A DNA stretch of 64,000 bases from Flavobacteriales bacterium (GCA_020635715.1 JACJZG010000005.1:1-64000), one strand, 5' to 3'. Numbered from the stretch's first letter, positions 8,574 to 18,043 are shown. Made by a program: numbers and translations. Notes: generated from the sequence alone by a model not told the origin.

Positions 8574-9263
8574 TCAGGCCTTGCGAAGCACAGCGATGAG
8601 CGATCGACCAAAGCTGCCCATTACCAGTCGGTCCGTGATCCTGCTGATCGGGATGATGCGCTTGTCCCAGAACGCGATCTGCTCCGGAGCGGGTGCCGCG
8701 CGACGCAGGAGCAGCTTGTTCCCCAGGGAGAGCAGCAGTCCCGTGCTGTCCAGGTAGCGCATCAAGACGAGCTCCGAACCTGCTGGAAGGACAGCGCGCA
8801 AGCTCGCGCGGTCATAGCGCCGGAAATGCCCGATGGCCTTGTCGAACGAGCTGTACAGGAACTGGAAGGCCGGGACCACGATCACAATGTGGCCGGCGGG
8901 CTGCAACAGGTCCATCGCGCGTTGCAGTTCTGCAGCCGGGTCGGGCAGGTGCTCCAGGACGTCGATGTACGCCAAGGTGTCGAACTGCTTTCCGGCCATA
9001 TCGGCGGTGGTGCCTTGGATCCGGTGCTGCTGGATCCCTGCGGGGATCAGGTCCATGGAGGTCTCGCTCAGCAACCTGGCGTCGGGCTCCAGGAAGGTGT
9101 AAGTCGTCACGTGTTCATTCACCAGGTAGGGCGCGTTGACGCCCAGTCCGGAGCCCACGTCGAGCACCTGACCGTTGACGTAACGCGCCACGACCGATGA
9201 CCAGTACCGCTTCCAGTTCGTGGCATGTCGGAAGAGTTCCAGTTCATCGCCGATGTATTCCAT
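8574..9263 (-). CDS. Class I SAM-dependent methyltransferase
   Basis: 229 residues from MEYIGDELELF. Motif I is VLDVGSGLGVN (about residues 33-43), the acidic residue of motif II is in FLEPDARLL, and motif IV is YIDVLEHLPDP. The frame is open 68 codons further upstream, but that extension runs across the promoter region of the divergent dehydrogenase gene and reads as non-protein, so the inner ATG was chosen. It heads the minus-strand envelope operon with a GT-C transferase, an LTA-synthase-like enzyme and a lipid kinase. Modification of a lipid-linked sugar is plausible but unproven. Confidence 0.75.
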   Translation of the reverse strand: MEYIGDELELFRHATNWKRYWSSVVARYVNGQVLDVGSGLGVNAPYLVNEHVTTYTFLEPDARLLSETSMDLIPAGIQQHRIQGTTADMAGKQFDTLAYIDVLEHLPDPAAELQRAMDLLQPAGHIVIVVPAFQFLYSSFDKAIGHFRRYDRASLRAVLPAGSELVLMRYLDSTGLLLSLGNKLLLRRAAPAPEQIAFWDKRIIPISRITDRLVMGSFGRSLIAVLRKA

Positions 9264-9365
9264 GTGGAGCGGTTCCGCGGGTCCGCGAAGTAAGTGGCTC
9301 GAACCGTGCTGACCACCGAACATCCATCCGCTGACAACTTCCCATCCGGCGCCGCTCCGCCCCGA

Positions 9366-9373
9366 TACCTTTG
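9366..9373 (+). promoter_or_regulatory. Bacteroidota -7 element before the E1 dehydrogenase gene
   Basis: TACCTTTG fits the Bacteroidota consensus TAnnTTTG and lies 23 nt before the ATG at 9397. I see no clear TTG -33 element. It supports the chosen start and implies a short leader. Confidence 0.6.
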
Positions 9374-9396
9374 CACCCGCAGCATTCCTGCCCAAC

Positions 9397-11442
9397 ATGC
9401 CCACGCTCACCACCGAGGACCGCCAGTTGATCTTCGAACGGGGTGTCCACAGCGACGCCTTCCTCATCCAGACCTACGAGAACCTCGTCTATCCGCGCAT
9501 CATCGAGGAGAAGATGCTCAGCCTGTTGCGGCAGGGAAAGATCAGCAAGTGGTTCAGCGGCATCGGCCAGGAGGCCATCAGTGTCGGGGCCACCATGGTC
9601 CTGCATCCGGATGAGTACATCCTGCCGATGCACCGCAACCTGGGTGTGTTCACCACGCGCGGCATGCCGTTCCGGAAACTCTTCGCGCAATGGCAGGGCA
9701 AGGCCACCGGCTACAGCAAGGGCCGCGAGCGCAGCTTCCACTTCGGCAGCCAGGAGCATAAAGTGGTGGGCATGATCAGCCACCTCGGGCCGCAGCTCGG
9801 CATCGCCGATGGCATCGCGCTGGCGCACAAACTGAAGAAGGAGAACCGGTGCACCATCGTGTTCACCGGCGATGGCGCCACCAGCGAGGGCGACTTCCAC
9901 GAGAGCGTGAACGTGGCCGCGGTGTGGGACCTGCCGGTGCTCTTCATCATCGAGAACAACGGCTACGGCCTCAGCACGCCCAGCAGTGAGCAGTTCCGCA
10001 TGAAGAGCTTCACGGATAAGGCCGTGGGCTATGGCATCGAGGCGGTGCAGATCGCGGGCAACAACATCCTGGAGGTGTACGACAACCTCGCCCGCCTGGC
10101 CGACAGCGTTCGCGAGAACCCGCGTCCGATCCTGGTGGAGTGCATGACCTTCAGGATGCGCGGTCACGAGGAGGCCAGCGGCACCAAGTACGTACCGAAG
10201 GAGCTCTTCGAGGTGTGGGGCAAGAAGGACCCCGTGATGAATTACGAGGCCTGGCTGCTGAAGATCGGCGTGCTGAGCGTAGCGAAGCGCGATGAGATCC
10301 GTACGCGGTTGAAAGATGGCATCGAGGCTGACCTGAAGCACGCGTTCGAGGAGCCGGAACCCGTGCCGGTGGAAACCGCCGAGGTCGCTGACGTGTACGC
10401 TACGGTTGCCGATGGCACCCGTAGCGTCGACCCACCGGGTCGACCTACTGCGTTATCCATGAAACCGGACCAGACCGGCGCCCCTGAGAAGCGCATGATC
10501 GACGCCATCCAGCAAGGCCTTGCCCAGAGCATGGAGCGCCACCCGGAGTTGGTGTTGATGGGGCAGGACATCGCGGAGTACGGTGGTGCGTTCAAGATCA
10601 CCGAGGGATTCGTGGAGCAGTTCGGCAAGGATCGCGTGCGCAACACGCCCTTGTGCGAGAGCGCGATCCTGGGCGCCTCGCTCGGCCTCAGCATCAAGGG
10701 CATGAAGGCCATGATGGAGATGCAGTTCGCCGATTTCGTCAGCGAGGGCATCACGCAGATCTGCAACAACCTGGCGAAGATCCACTACCGCTGGGGGCAG
10801 AACGCCGATGTGGTGGTGCGCATGCCCACCGGCGCCGGGGTGGGAGCGGGGCCCTTCCACAGCCAGAGCAACGAGATGTGGTTCGTGAAGACACCCGGAC
10901 TGAAGGTGGCTTACCCGAGCAACCCTTACGACGCCAAGGGCCTGCTCATGACCGCCTTCGACGACCCCAACCCGGTGATGTTCTTCGAGCACAAAGCGAT
11001 GTACCGCAGCATCACCGGCGCGGTTCCTGAACAGCCGTACGGCATCCCCTTCGGGAAGGCACGTGTGGTGCGCGAGGGCTCAGCGCTCAGCATCATCACC
11101 TACGGCATGGGCGTGCATTGGGCCACGGATACCGTGAAGGAGATGGATTTGGATTCAGAGATCATCGACCTGCGCACGCTTGTGCCCTTGGACGTGGAGA
11201 CCATCCTCGCCAGCGTGAAGAAGACCGGCAAGGTGCTGCTGATGCATGAGGATACGCTCACCGCGGGCTTCGGCGGCGAACTGGCGGCCATCATCGCCGA
11301 GCAGGCCTTCGAGTACCTCGATGCGCCCATCGTACGCGTGGCCAGCTGGGATACGCCTGTGCCCTTTGCCATCCCGCTGGAGCAGGGCTTCCTGCCGAAG
11401 GGGCGGTTGAAGGAGGCAGTGGAGCGGTTGGCGGGGTACTGA
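9397..11442 (+). CDS. 2-oxoacid dehydrogenase E1, fused alpha and beta subunits
   Basis: 681 residues. Residues about 1-330 are the E1 alpha half with the thiamine-diphosphate motif GDGATSEGDF followed about 25 residues on by IENNGYGLS. Residues about 365-681 are the E1 beta half (MGQDIAEYGGAFKITEGF, TGAGVGAGPFHSQS, LMHEDTLTAGFGGE). A linker joins them in one frame. Such alpha/beta fusions are common in Bacteroidota and are usually annotated as branched-chain 2-oxoacid or pyruvate dehydrogenase E1; the substrate cannot be fixed here. The enzyme decarboxylates a 2-oxoacid and transfers the acyl group to lipoyl-E2. No E2 or E3 gene is adjacent. Confidence 0.92.
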   Translation: MPTLTTEDRQLIFERGVHSDAFLIQTYENLVYPRIIEEKMLSLLRQGKISKWFSGIGQEAISVGATMVLHPDEYILPMHRNLGVFTTRGMPFRKLFAQWQGKATGYSKGRERSFHFGSQEHKVVGMISHLGPQLGIADGIALAHKLKKENRCTIVFTGDGATSEGDFHESVNVAAVWDLPVLFIIENNGYGLSTPSSEQFRMKSFTDKAVGYGIEAVQIAGNNILEVYDNLARLADSVRENPRPILVECMTFRMRGHEEASGTKYVPKELFEVWGKKDPVMNYEAWLLKIGVLSVAKRDEIRTRLKDGIEADLKHAFEEPEPVPVETAEVADVYATVADGTRSVDPPGRPTALSMKPDQTGAPEKRMIDAIQQGLAQSMERHPELVLMGQDIAEYGGAFKITEGFVEQFGKDRVRNTPLCESAILGASLGLSIKGMKAMMEMQFADFVSEGITQICNNLAKIHYRWGQNADVVVRMPTGAGVGAGPFHSQSNEMWFVKTPGLKVAYPSNPYDAKGLLMTAFDDPNPVMFFEHKAMYRSITGAVPEQPYGIPFGKARVVREGSALSIITYGMGVHWATDTVKEMDLDSEIIDLRTLVPLDVETILASVKKTGKVLLMHEDTLTAGFGGELAAIIAEQAFEYLDAPIVRVASWDTPVPFAIPLEQGFLPKGRLKEAVERLAGY

Positions 11443-11447
11443 GCGGT

Positions 11448-12836
11448 TCATCGCACCACCACCACGTGCCCCCGCGACCGATGTTCCTGGATAGGTAACG
11501 TCCGCGAGAGGGCATGCAGGTCCACCAAGTAGACGCCGTTCGGAACGTTCAGTGCAGACCAGGCATCGCCTTCCGGGCTTTCGTGGATGATCCGGCCCCA
11601 ACGGTCGTGGATCCGGAAGTCCACCTGCCAGATGCGCGTATCGAAGACGGGCGCGAATCCATCATTGAATGTGTCCCCGTTCGGCGTGAAGGCGTTCGGA
11701 ACATAGATGCTCTCAGGGCAGTCCTCAAGCTCCACCATCACGGAGTCCGTGGTGGATCCACAAACGTTGAAGGCTCTTGCACGATAGACACCCGGCTCGC
11801 GAAGGGCCCGCTCCAACCGGGTGCTGCCGTCCTCCCATAGGAACTCATCGGCATGCTGGACCCGTGCGGACAATGTTCCTTCAAGTCCACGACAGAACGC
11901 GAGATCAGGACCGAGTTCGATCATCGGGAGAGGAGACGCATCGATCGTGATGGCGTCGCTTGCGCTGCAGGCACCAACGGAAACGGTGACCTCATAAGTG
12001 CCGATCGCGCTCACCGTCCGGATCGCATCCGTGATGCCATCGGACCACGTGGTCGATGTGGCGCCTGGAACGGTCGCATCGAGCAGGAGGGAGGCGCCAT
12101 CACAGAGCAAGGTGTCCGCGCCCAGGTCCAGATCGGGTAGCTCACTGCGTACGAGCGATACGTCATCGACCAGCAGGTAGGCCGTCTGGGTGTACCACAC
12201 ACCTGGGTTGAACATGGCCGCTGTGGTCTGCGCATCAGTGCGGAAATTGCCGATCACCACATGGTCCTCACCTCCGCTGGCCACGTAACTTCCGCTCACC
12301 TCCGTCCAGTTCAGTGTATCATTGATCAATACACCCATCGGATGGTCGATGTGTGGCTCCATGGGTAGAACGGTCCCGGAAGCAGCACTGATCGGTCCCA
12401 CGGTGAACCGCGCACCCACGCCATCGCAGACCAGTTCGTGATCGTTCGCGGCATTCACGAACATGCGGAAGGTGTAGCAGACGCCAGCCTCCAATGGTTC
12501 GAGCAGCGGCGCCATGATGTATTCCCTCATCTGTGGGTTCTCGGTGCGGTACACGAAGATGCCGGCGAAGCCATCACCTGTGCGTGGCCACTGGTAGCCA
12601 CCGCTGGAGTTGGCCGGAACACCAGCATAATCGCCGCTTGGGGCGCATGCATGGAACAGCTCCGGTGTGCCCAGCGTGGGATTGGTCCACGGTGCGGCAT
12701 GATCGAGCATGCTCGCGAACGTGGGGCAGGAGGTGATGGACTCGAAGCTCGGATTCGGTACCAGGTTCTGTGCGGTCGCGACCGTCGAGAGCGCGATCAG
12801 CAGCTGAACAGGGATGATCCGTGCCGAATGGTGCAT
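11448..12836 (-). CDS. T9SS type B sorting-domain protein (gliding-motility C-terminal domain)
   Basis: 462 residues. A signal peptide (about 1-22) ends in TAQ. The N-terminal domain starts NLVPNPSFE and continues with a 'MREYIMAPLLEPLEAG..YTFRMFVNAAND' block, clearly the same domain as in the tandem P family at 38-45 kb. A middle region has DLGADTLLCDG and DLAFCRG Ig/PKD-like repeats with 'TTWSDG' and 'EFLWEDGS' strands. The C-terminus is a type B T9SS sorting domain (YVPNAFTPNGDTFNDGF ... DRWGRIIHE ... NVPNGVYL). It is predicted to be exported to the outer surface. It converges with the dehydrogenase gene with only 5 nt between. Confidence 0.85.
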   Translation of the reverse strand: MHHSARIIPVQLLIALSTVATAQNLVPNPSFESITSCPTFASMLDHAAPWTNPTLGTPELFHACAPSGDYAGVPANSSGGYQWPRTGDGFAGIFVYRTENPQMREYIMAPLLEPLEAGVCYTFRMFVNAANDHELVCDGVGARFTVGPISAASGTVLPMEPHIDHPMGVLINDTLNWTEVSGSYVASGGEDHVVIGNFRTDAQTTAAMFNPGVWYTQTAYLLVDDVSLVRSELPDLDLGADTLLCDGASLLLDATVPGATSTTWSDGITDAIRTVSAIGTYEVTVSVGACSASDAITIDASPLPMIELGPDLAFCRGLEGTLSARVQHADEFLWEDGSTRLERALREPGVYRARAFNVCGSTTDSVMVELEDCPESIYVPNAFTPNGDTFNDGFAPVFDTRIWQVDFRIHDRWGRIIHESPEGDAWSALNVPNGVYLVDLHALSRTLPIQEHRSRGHVVVVR

Positions 12837-12950
12837 CGGTCGAAAGACGCTGTGAAGGACGCGATCCGTTGCTTCAAAACTTCACTTGGTGAACGGTCCA
12901 GCCCATGGGCTCTTCGTTCTTGGTTCACCACCCAAGTTCCATCTTTGTGT

Positions 12951-13391
12951 ATGCCACACGATCCGCTGCTTGAAAAGCACCTTGCCGATGTCCTGCTCGC
13001 CGAAGGCGTCCTGGCCGAACCGAAGAAGATGTTCGGCGGTGTGGCCTTCATGGTGAAGGGACACATGAGCGTTGGGATAACGAACAAAGGAGCGTTGATG
13101 GTCCGCTTCGACCCTCAGCGTCAGGTTGAGTTGGAGCCGTGGCCCGGAGCGCGTCCGATGGACTTCACCGGAAAACCTATGAAAGGTTTCCTCTTCGTGG
13201 ATGCGGATGCGGTGAGCACGAAGCCTGCGCTGACCCAGTGGATCCGGACCTCGCTCGACTTCGTCACCAGCTTGCCTCCCAAAGTGAAGGCAGCTTCTTC
13301 CAAGACCGCAGTGAAGAAGAAAGTGACGATGAAGAAGTCCGAGGCGAAGAAGGCGGTTGTGAAGAGCAAGGCAGGTACTCGAAAGCGCTGA
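12951..13391 (+). CDS. TfoX N-terminal domain protein with lysine-rich tail
   Basis: 146 residues from MPHDPLLEKHLADVLL. Residues about 1-100 match the TfoX N-terminal domain, with the diagnostic KKMFGGVAFMVKGHMSVGI segment and KGFLFVDADAV near its end. From about residue 108 the protein becomes a low-complexity Lys/Ala/Ser tail (KKKVTMKKSEAKKAVVKSKAG) like those on histone-like or nucleic-acid-binding proteins. TfoX-N proteins are small cytosolic proteins of unclear biochemistry; in gammaproteobacteria full-length TfoX regulates competence. The frame is open upstream, but that part lies antisense to the T9SS gene. Confidence 0.8.
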   Translation: MPHDPLLEKHLADVLLAEGVLAEPKKMFGGVAFMVKGHMSVGITNKGALMVRFDPQRQVELEPWPGARPMDFTGKPMKGFLFVDADAVSTKPALTQWIRTSLDFVTSLPPKVKAASSKTAVKKKVTMKKSEAKKAVVKSKAGTRKR

Positions 13392-13509
13392 TGGGGTCGG
13401 CGGAACCTCCTTCGCGGCTGGTCCATCTCAACAGTACGTTGCAGACGCTCCGCTCCAGTTACCCGGCATGCATGGCGGACCGGTACCGAACTGTCCCGAC
13501 ATTCGTGGT

Positions 13510-14064
13510 ATGCGCGCCCTCCGCATCGCTCTTCCAACGGTTCTCGTGTGTGCGGCCTGCTGGCTGCTGCTGCGAAGATCCTATCTGTTCCACGAGGACC
13601 AGGAGATCACCGAAGCACAGCGCGCGTTGTTGATGCAGGAGGGCCGGGAGGCGATCCTAGCAGGGGATGTGCCGGTTGCCGCCCTGTTGTTGTACAACGG
13701 CGAAGTGATCGGTGCGGGTCACAACACCCAACGTGCGAATGGGGATGCGGCCGGTCATGCCGAAGTGAACGCGGTGAGCGAAGCCCTGCGAACCATGCGC
13801 CGCGAAGCCTTCAGCGCCTTGGACCGCGACAGTCTCTTGCTCGTGAGCACCTTCGAGCCATGTGCCATGTGCCGGGGGATGATGGAAGAGCATCGGATCC
13901 GCCGGATGGCCTTCCTGAAGCCGAAGAGGCTATGGTCGAGGCTTAAGAGTGATCTGGCACGGCTTCGCCTGGAATGGAGCCGTGAGCAGGTCGATGGCGA
14001 CGACATACAGGATAGTCTGTTCCGCGCCCATCCTGCATACGACCCATCAAAGGCGGATCATTGA
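13510..14064 (+). CDS. Membrane-anchored cytidine/deoxycytidylate deaminase-family protein
   Basis: 184 residues. An N-terminal hydrophobic segment (IALPTVLVCAACWLLL, about 5-20) precedes a zinc-dependent deaminase domain: HAEVNAV (zinc ligand His and catalytic Glu) and PCAMCRGMM (two Cys ligands). This is the guanine/cytosine/tRNA-adenosine deaminase fold (CDA superfamily, MafB19/GuaD-like). The leading membrane segment is unusual for a nucleotide deaminase and suggests a membrane-tethered or exported enzyme. An upstream start adding 14 residues is possible. Substrate unknown. Confidence 0.75.
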   Translation: MRALRIALPTVLVCAACWLLLRRSYLFHEDQEITEAQRALLMQEGREAILAGDVPVAALLLYNGEVIGAGHNTQRANGDAAGHAEVNAVSEALRTMRREAFSALDRDSLLLVSTFEPCAMCRGMMEEHRIRRMAFLKPKRLWSRLKSDLARLRLEWSREQVDGDDIQDSLFRAHPAYDPSKADH

Positions 14065-14082
14065 ACGGTCAGGATCCCAGGC

Positions 14083-15327
14083 TCAGTGACCCACGATCAC
14101 CCGCCCGCTCAGCATGCGATCCCCATTGCGAACGACAATGAGGTAGACCCCTTCTGGAACCCGTGAAAGATCGAGCTCTCGTCCCGTGCCGGATGTGATG
14201 GTCTCGAGGACCCGCCGACCGACCTGATCGTACACATGCACGTCGAAGGGACCGTCCCAACCGGTCGTCAACACGAAGTGGTCCGGACCGATGGAGCGTG
14301 GCGTGATGAGCAAGCCGTTGGTGCGGGCCCCGATATCCACCGCCACAAGGTTCGACCAGGTCGTGCTCCCATCCGCGTCGATCTGCTGGAGCAGGTAATA
14401 GGAGAGCCCGCTCAGCGGCGCGTTGTCCAGGTCGGTATACTGCAACAGGCCTTGATGCGTGCCTGCCCCGGCCTGCTCCAGGATCGGTCGCATGTCCGTA
14501 GGTGCACGCCCACGGTGTATCACGAAGGCTTCGTTGTCTCGCTCGGAAGCCGTGCTCCAGTTGAGCCGGACGGCGGCGCCTTCCGGGGTCGCGGTGAAGG
14601 ACAGCAGCTCGATCGGTAGCAATGTGCTACAAGCCGTGCCGGTGAGATCGAAGTCCACCTGCAGGTCGTCGATGGCCATGTGGTGGTCGTTCCACGAGTC
14701 ATCGATGTCCGTCCAGCGCAGGAGGATGTACTGGTTGTTCGGCACGGCCGTGGCGAAGGCCACGCAGGAACTGATGTCCCGATACTGGTTGCAGGGATAG
14801 CCGGTGATCTGGTTGGAACCCGCGATCGTGCTGTTCATGACCTGAACGAAGTCAAGCGCTGGCACGCTCGCGGTCGAACCTGCGGTGATCGCTGGGAGCG
14901 TTGCCGATACGACGTAGTCCACCGTGATGGTGTTCACCGTGCTTCCGTTCTCTGCGAGGGAGAGCTGATAGCCCCGGTAGCCTACCCGCATGCTGTAGAT
15001 GGGATAACCGGTCTGGTTGCGGAAGACCACCCCGTAGCGGATGAGCGAGGCACTGCCACTGGCCCGGGATCCGATCTTTTGGTCGTTGTTCCCGTTGCAT
15101 TCGTAGGTATAGAACCCACCCGTATTCGATGGGGCGGTCGCGGTGATGTTCTGATGTCCGGCGAAAGTGCCTGATGAACGATACCAACCCGGATAGGTCA
15201 CATTGTTCGTCCAGGAAGTGATGTCCGTGGTCCCGAAGTCCTGCAGGTATGATCCCGTCGTTATCGACACCTGGCCACCGGCGATGGACGCGAGCGCAAG
15301 CAGGGTGATGAGCACGAGGCCACGCAT
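14083..15327 (-). CDS. T9SS type A sorting-domain secreted protein
   Basis: 414 residues. A signal peptide (MRGLVLITLLALASIAGGQ) is followed by a beta-rich N-terminal domain (about 20-235) ending in a 'DDSWNDHHMAIDDLQVDF' strand typical of jelly-roll domains. Then comes the common Bacteroidota linker LLPIELLSFTATPEGAAVRLNWSTASERDNEAFVIHRG, a fibronectin-like segment. The last ~75 residues are a T9SS type A sorting domain (VHVYDQVGRRVLET ... VPEGVYLIVVRNGDRMLSGRVIV). Predicted surface or secreted cargo; its ligand or activity is unknown. Confidence 0.85.
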   Translation of the reverse strand: MRGLVLITLLALASIAGGQVSITTGSYLQDFGTTDITSWTNNVTYPGWYRSSGTFAGHQNITATAPSNTGGFYTYECNGNNDQKIGSRASGSASLIRYGVVFRNQTGYPIYSMRVGYRGYQLSLAENGSTVNTITVDYVVSATLPAITAGSTASVPALDFVQVMNSTIAGSNQITGYPCNQYRDISSCVAFATAVPNNQYILLRWTDIDDSWNDHHMAIDDLQVDFDLTGTACSTLLPIELLSFTATPEGAAVRLNWSTASERDNEAFVIHRGRAPTDMRPILEQAGAGTHQGLLQYTDLDNAPLSGLSYYLLQQIDADGSTTWSNLVAVDIGARTNGLLITPRSIGPDHFVLTTGWDGPFDVHVYDQVGRRVLETITSGTGRELDLSRVPEGVYLIVVRNGDRMLSGRVIVGH

Positions 15328-15422
15328 GACCCTGCAAAGTTCATCATCGGCTCCGGCATGTCCGTGGTCCGCCGGTTACACGATCCTTAATTCTCTCCGT
15401 GTTGCCGGTCAGGGCGATGAGA

Positions 15423-16160
15423 TCAGTTCAGGTCCTTCACCAGCGCCTTGTACTCCGGGTTCTCACTGAAGTAGTCCTCGCCAAGTCCGACGACCGTGCG
15501 GGCGGAATCGCGCATACCAGCTTCCGCCAGGTGGTCCGCGTAACGGATCAAGCTCTCCCGCAGGATGCGCTTCTGATCCACAGGCAACCGGCTGATGTCC
15601 GGGATCGCGGCGTAGGATTTGCGAAAGGCCTTCATGCTCTCCGCCGCATCGCGCGCCAGCCGCATCTTCAGCTGGGCGATGGCCAGCATCTGCCAGGCAC
15701 CGGCATTCTCCGGTTGGTAGCCCGTCATCCGGTCGAATTCCCGTTTGGCCTTGCTGTACTCGCCGAGGTCCAGGTGGGCCAGTCCCGCGCCCATCGCAGT
15801 GGTGTTCAGCTCCGTCCAATAGTCCTCGTAGTTGTTCACGAACTCGTTGTTCTTGTCCTTCTTCCTGAACTTGACGGCGTACTTCAGGGCGTCCCGATGG
15901 GCGTTCTTGTACTCCGGATCCGCCGTGTACTTGTCCATTTTGCTCATCTCGTGGTAGCACATGCTCGCATACAGGTAGGGCAACGCATCCCGCCGGGTAT
16001 CGTCCTTCTCCATGTACCGGCCCGCCTTCCAAATGCACTTCTCGTAGTCCTCATCCACATACATCACCAACAGGTCGTCATAAACATGGTCCTGCGCGCG
16101 TAAGGGTGTGTGGAAGAGTGGGACGAGAAAGATCAGGAGGAGGGTCAAGTTGCTGTTCAT
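15423..16160 (-). CDS. Secreted TPR-repeat protein
   Basis: 245 residues from MNSNLTLLLIFLVPL, a signal peptide ending near LRAQ. A start 16 codons earlier is possible but less signal-like. The mature part is helical with tetratricopeptide-like units, most clearly AGLAHLDLGEYSKAKREFDRMTGYQPENAGAW (about residues 120-150), preceded by DDLLVMYVDEDYEKCIWKA. Such TPR proteins act as periplasmic scaffolds. No specific partner is evident from neighbours. Confidence 0.6.
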   Translation of the reverse strand: MNSNLTLLLIFLVPLFHTPLRAQDHVYDDLLVMYVDEDYEKCIWKAGRYMEKDDTRRDALPYLYASMCYHEMSKMDKYTADPEYKNAHRDALKYAVKFRKKDKNNEFVNNYEDYWTELNTTAMGAGLAHLDLGEYSKAKREFDRMTGYQPENAGAWQMLAIAQLKMRLARDAAESMKAFRKSYAAIPDISRLPVDQKRILRESLIRYADHLAEAGMRDSARTVVGLGEDYFSENPEYKALVKDLN

Positions 16161-16309
16161 CAGGGAATAAGGCACAACAATGATGCCACATCGACCGGTT
16201 CTCCACACCTGAAGCCTGTCGTTCCCTTCTCCAACCCGCCGGATGGTTGCGGGCGACCGTTCCGCCTCTTTGGGACCTTCCGCGTTACCTTGCTGGGAAA
16301 TCCGCCCCT

Positions 16310-17164
16310 ATGCTCAAGACCCTGACCCTTGCCTTCGTCCTATCGCCATCGGTCCTGTTCGCACAGGTCGTCATCAATGAGGTCGACTATGACCAGATCG
16401 GGACGGATAATGCCGAGTACCTCGAGATCAAGAACATCGGCACCACGGCCTTCCCAATGCAATACCTGAGCGTCGTGATGATCAACGGGAACAACGGTGG
16501 TGCGGCGGAGTACAGGACCATCGAAAGCTCGTCCTGGCCGGCGCTCGAGCCCGGCGACTATTTCGTGATCTGCGGCAACCAGTCGATCACCGTGAATTGC
16601 GATCATGCCGCCTCACCGATGACCAACCTCATCCAGAACGGTTCTCCGGATGCCATTGCACTCATCTGGACGCCCGATAGCTCGATCATAGACATGCTCA
16701 GCTATGGCGGCGATGTGCCGGGTTATACCGAAGGGACCGGGACTTCGGCCGAGGATACCAACGAACAGGATGGCCTGAGCCTGAGCCGATGGCCGGACGG
16801 GTCTGATACCGATGACAACGATGCCGACTTCGTGATCGGATGTCCCACTCCCGGCGCGGCGAACATGCTCGATCCGGTGAATTGTGTGGTGAGCACGGGC
16901 ATCGCCGGCCCTTCCGGTGCTCCCCCCTTCGTCCTAACCACCGATGCGGCTGGCGAACGGCTCTTCGTGCGGCTGGACCAGGCGCGGGCCGAAGCCACGC
17001 GCATCCGTGTTTATGCGGCAGATGGAGCTCTGGTGGCGGCGCAGGATCTGGGGGTCACGACTTCAGCCCAATGGAGCCTCGCCGTTGCCGACCCTGGTGC
17101 GCTGTTGCTGGTACAGGTGGTGGCTGGGGACCAGCGCTGGGCGCAGCGTGTGGTGTTGCCTTGA
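16310..17164 (+). CDS. Lamin-tail-domain (LTD) secreted protein
   Basis: 284 residues. Signal peptide MLKTLTLAFVLSPSVLFAQ, then an LTD domain at once: VVINEVDYDQIGTDNAEYLEIKNIG and the 'ALEPGDYFVICGN' strand, ending with LSLSRWPDGSDTDDNDADF..GCPTPGAAN. The last ~65 residues look like a degenerate T9SS-type tail (RIRVYAADGALVAAQDLG ... LLLVQVVAGDQRWAQRVVLP). LTD domains are immunoglobulin-like folds found in many secreted bacterial proteins and nucleases; no catalytic domain is present here. Confidence 0.8.
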   Translation: MLKTLTLAFVLSPSVLFAQVVINEVDYDQIGTDNAEYLEIKNIGTTAFPMQYLSVVMINGNNGGAAEYRTIESSSWPALEPGDYFVICGNQSITVNCDHAASPMTNLIQNGSPDAIALIWTPDSSIIDMLSYGGDVPGYTEGTGTSAEDTNEQDGLSLSRWPDGSDTDDNDADFVIGCPTPGAANMLDPVNCVVSTGIAGPSGAPPFVLTTDAAGERLFVRLDQARAEATRIRVYAADGALVAAQDLGVTTSAQWSLAVADPGALLLVQVVAGDQRWAQRVVLP

Positions 17165-17357
17165 CCGCCTATTGGGGCGGATCCCACAGCGGGCTTGTTG
17201 ATAGATTCCAGTGCTCGTCGGGAACGTGTGTATCCCTTCTGATCCTCGCGTCCAGCGCGGCTTTGGTGTTGGGCATGCACGGTCGGAACAAGGGGCTTGT
17301 TGGTAACCCCGATGTCGGGGTCAAGGCACGGCTTTCTTCCCGCCGGATCTTGGCACC

Positions 17358-18039
17358 ATGTCCGCACAGGTGTTCGAAGCCCGCTGGAGCCGCATACAAC
17401 GGTCGCGGGAGCAAGGGTATGAGGAACTGAGCGATTTCCTGGGCCGCCACGCCTCCTGGGGGCCCGTTGGTCCGCTGTGGGCTGGTCCGGAAGCGCGAGG
17501 AATGGAGCGAGTTCCAGCGGTATTACGGCTACGTGCCCACCGAGAAGGGCGAGACCTACCTCCTCTACATCCCGGACAAGGAGCTGCTCCTGGTGCGGCC
17601 CGGCAAGAGCGCGCCGCTCTTCCTGGAACTGAAGAACGACCCGGCACCACAGGCCCCCTTCAAAGAGACCTATGCCGAACCCACCCAGGCCCAGTTCATG
17701 GCGGTGGAGGAGATGCGCATGAACGCCGGCCGTGATAACTGGCGTGTGAAACGCGCCGATGTTCTGCGGCAATACCTGATGCAGGGTTACATGGATATCC
17801 GCTCCTTCACCAAGCGCACGGGCGTGGGCGAAGGAGGACTGCTGCGGGAAGGGCTGGTCAAGCCGCGCCCGGAGCGGATCAACGATCAACACCTGAACTA
17901 CGAGATCACGAAGGAAGGGTCCGCTTTCCTCACGCCCGTGGATGCCTTCGACCTCCTGCTGATCTCACCGGGTATGGAGCTTCCGCTTCTTTGCCGCTTG
18001 GACGACGAGAAGGCCTCGTATTGGTGCGGCCTGCCTTAG
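17358..18039 (+). pseudogene. Frameshifted gene of unknown function
   Basis: A frame starting MSAQVFEARWSRIQ at 17358 reads into HASWG and is then lost; another frame from about 17467 continues REEWSEFQRYYGYVPTEKGE to a stop at 18039. Removing one G from the GGGGG run at 17458-17462 joins them into one ~226-residue protein (HASWGPLVRCGLVRKREEW). Either the run has an extra base from sequencing or the gene is inactive. The sequence is soluble and mixed-charge, with no domain I recognise. It converges with the YdeI-like gene, leaving 4 nt. Confidence 0.6.
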
Positions 18040-18043
18040 CACC

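Noticed and set aside
9244..10341. Long minus-strand frame inside the E1 dehydrogenase gene
   Set aside because: Antisense shadow of a clear enzyme gene; no domain and no start signal.
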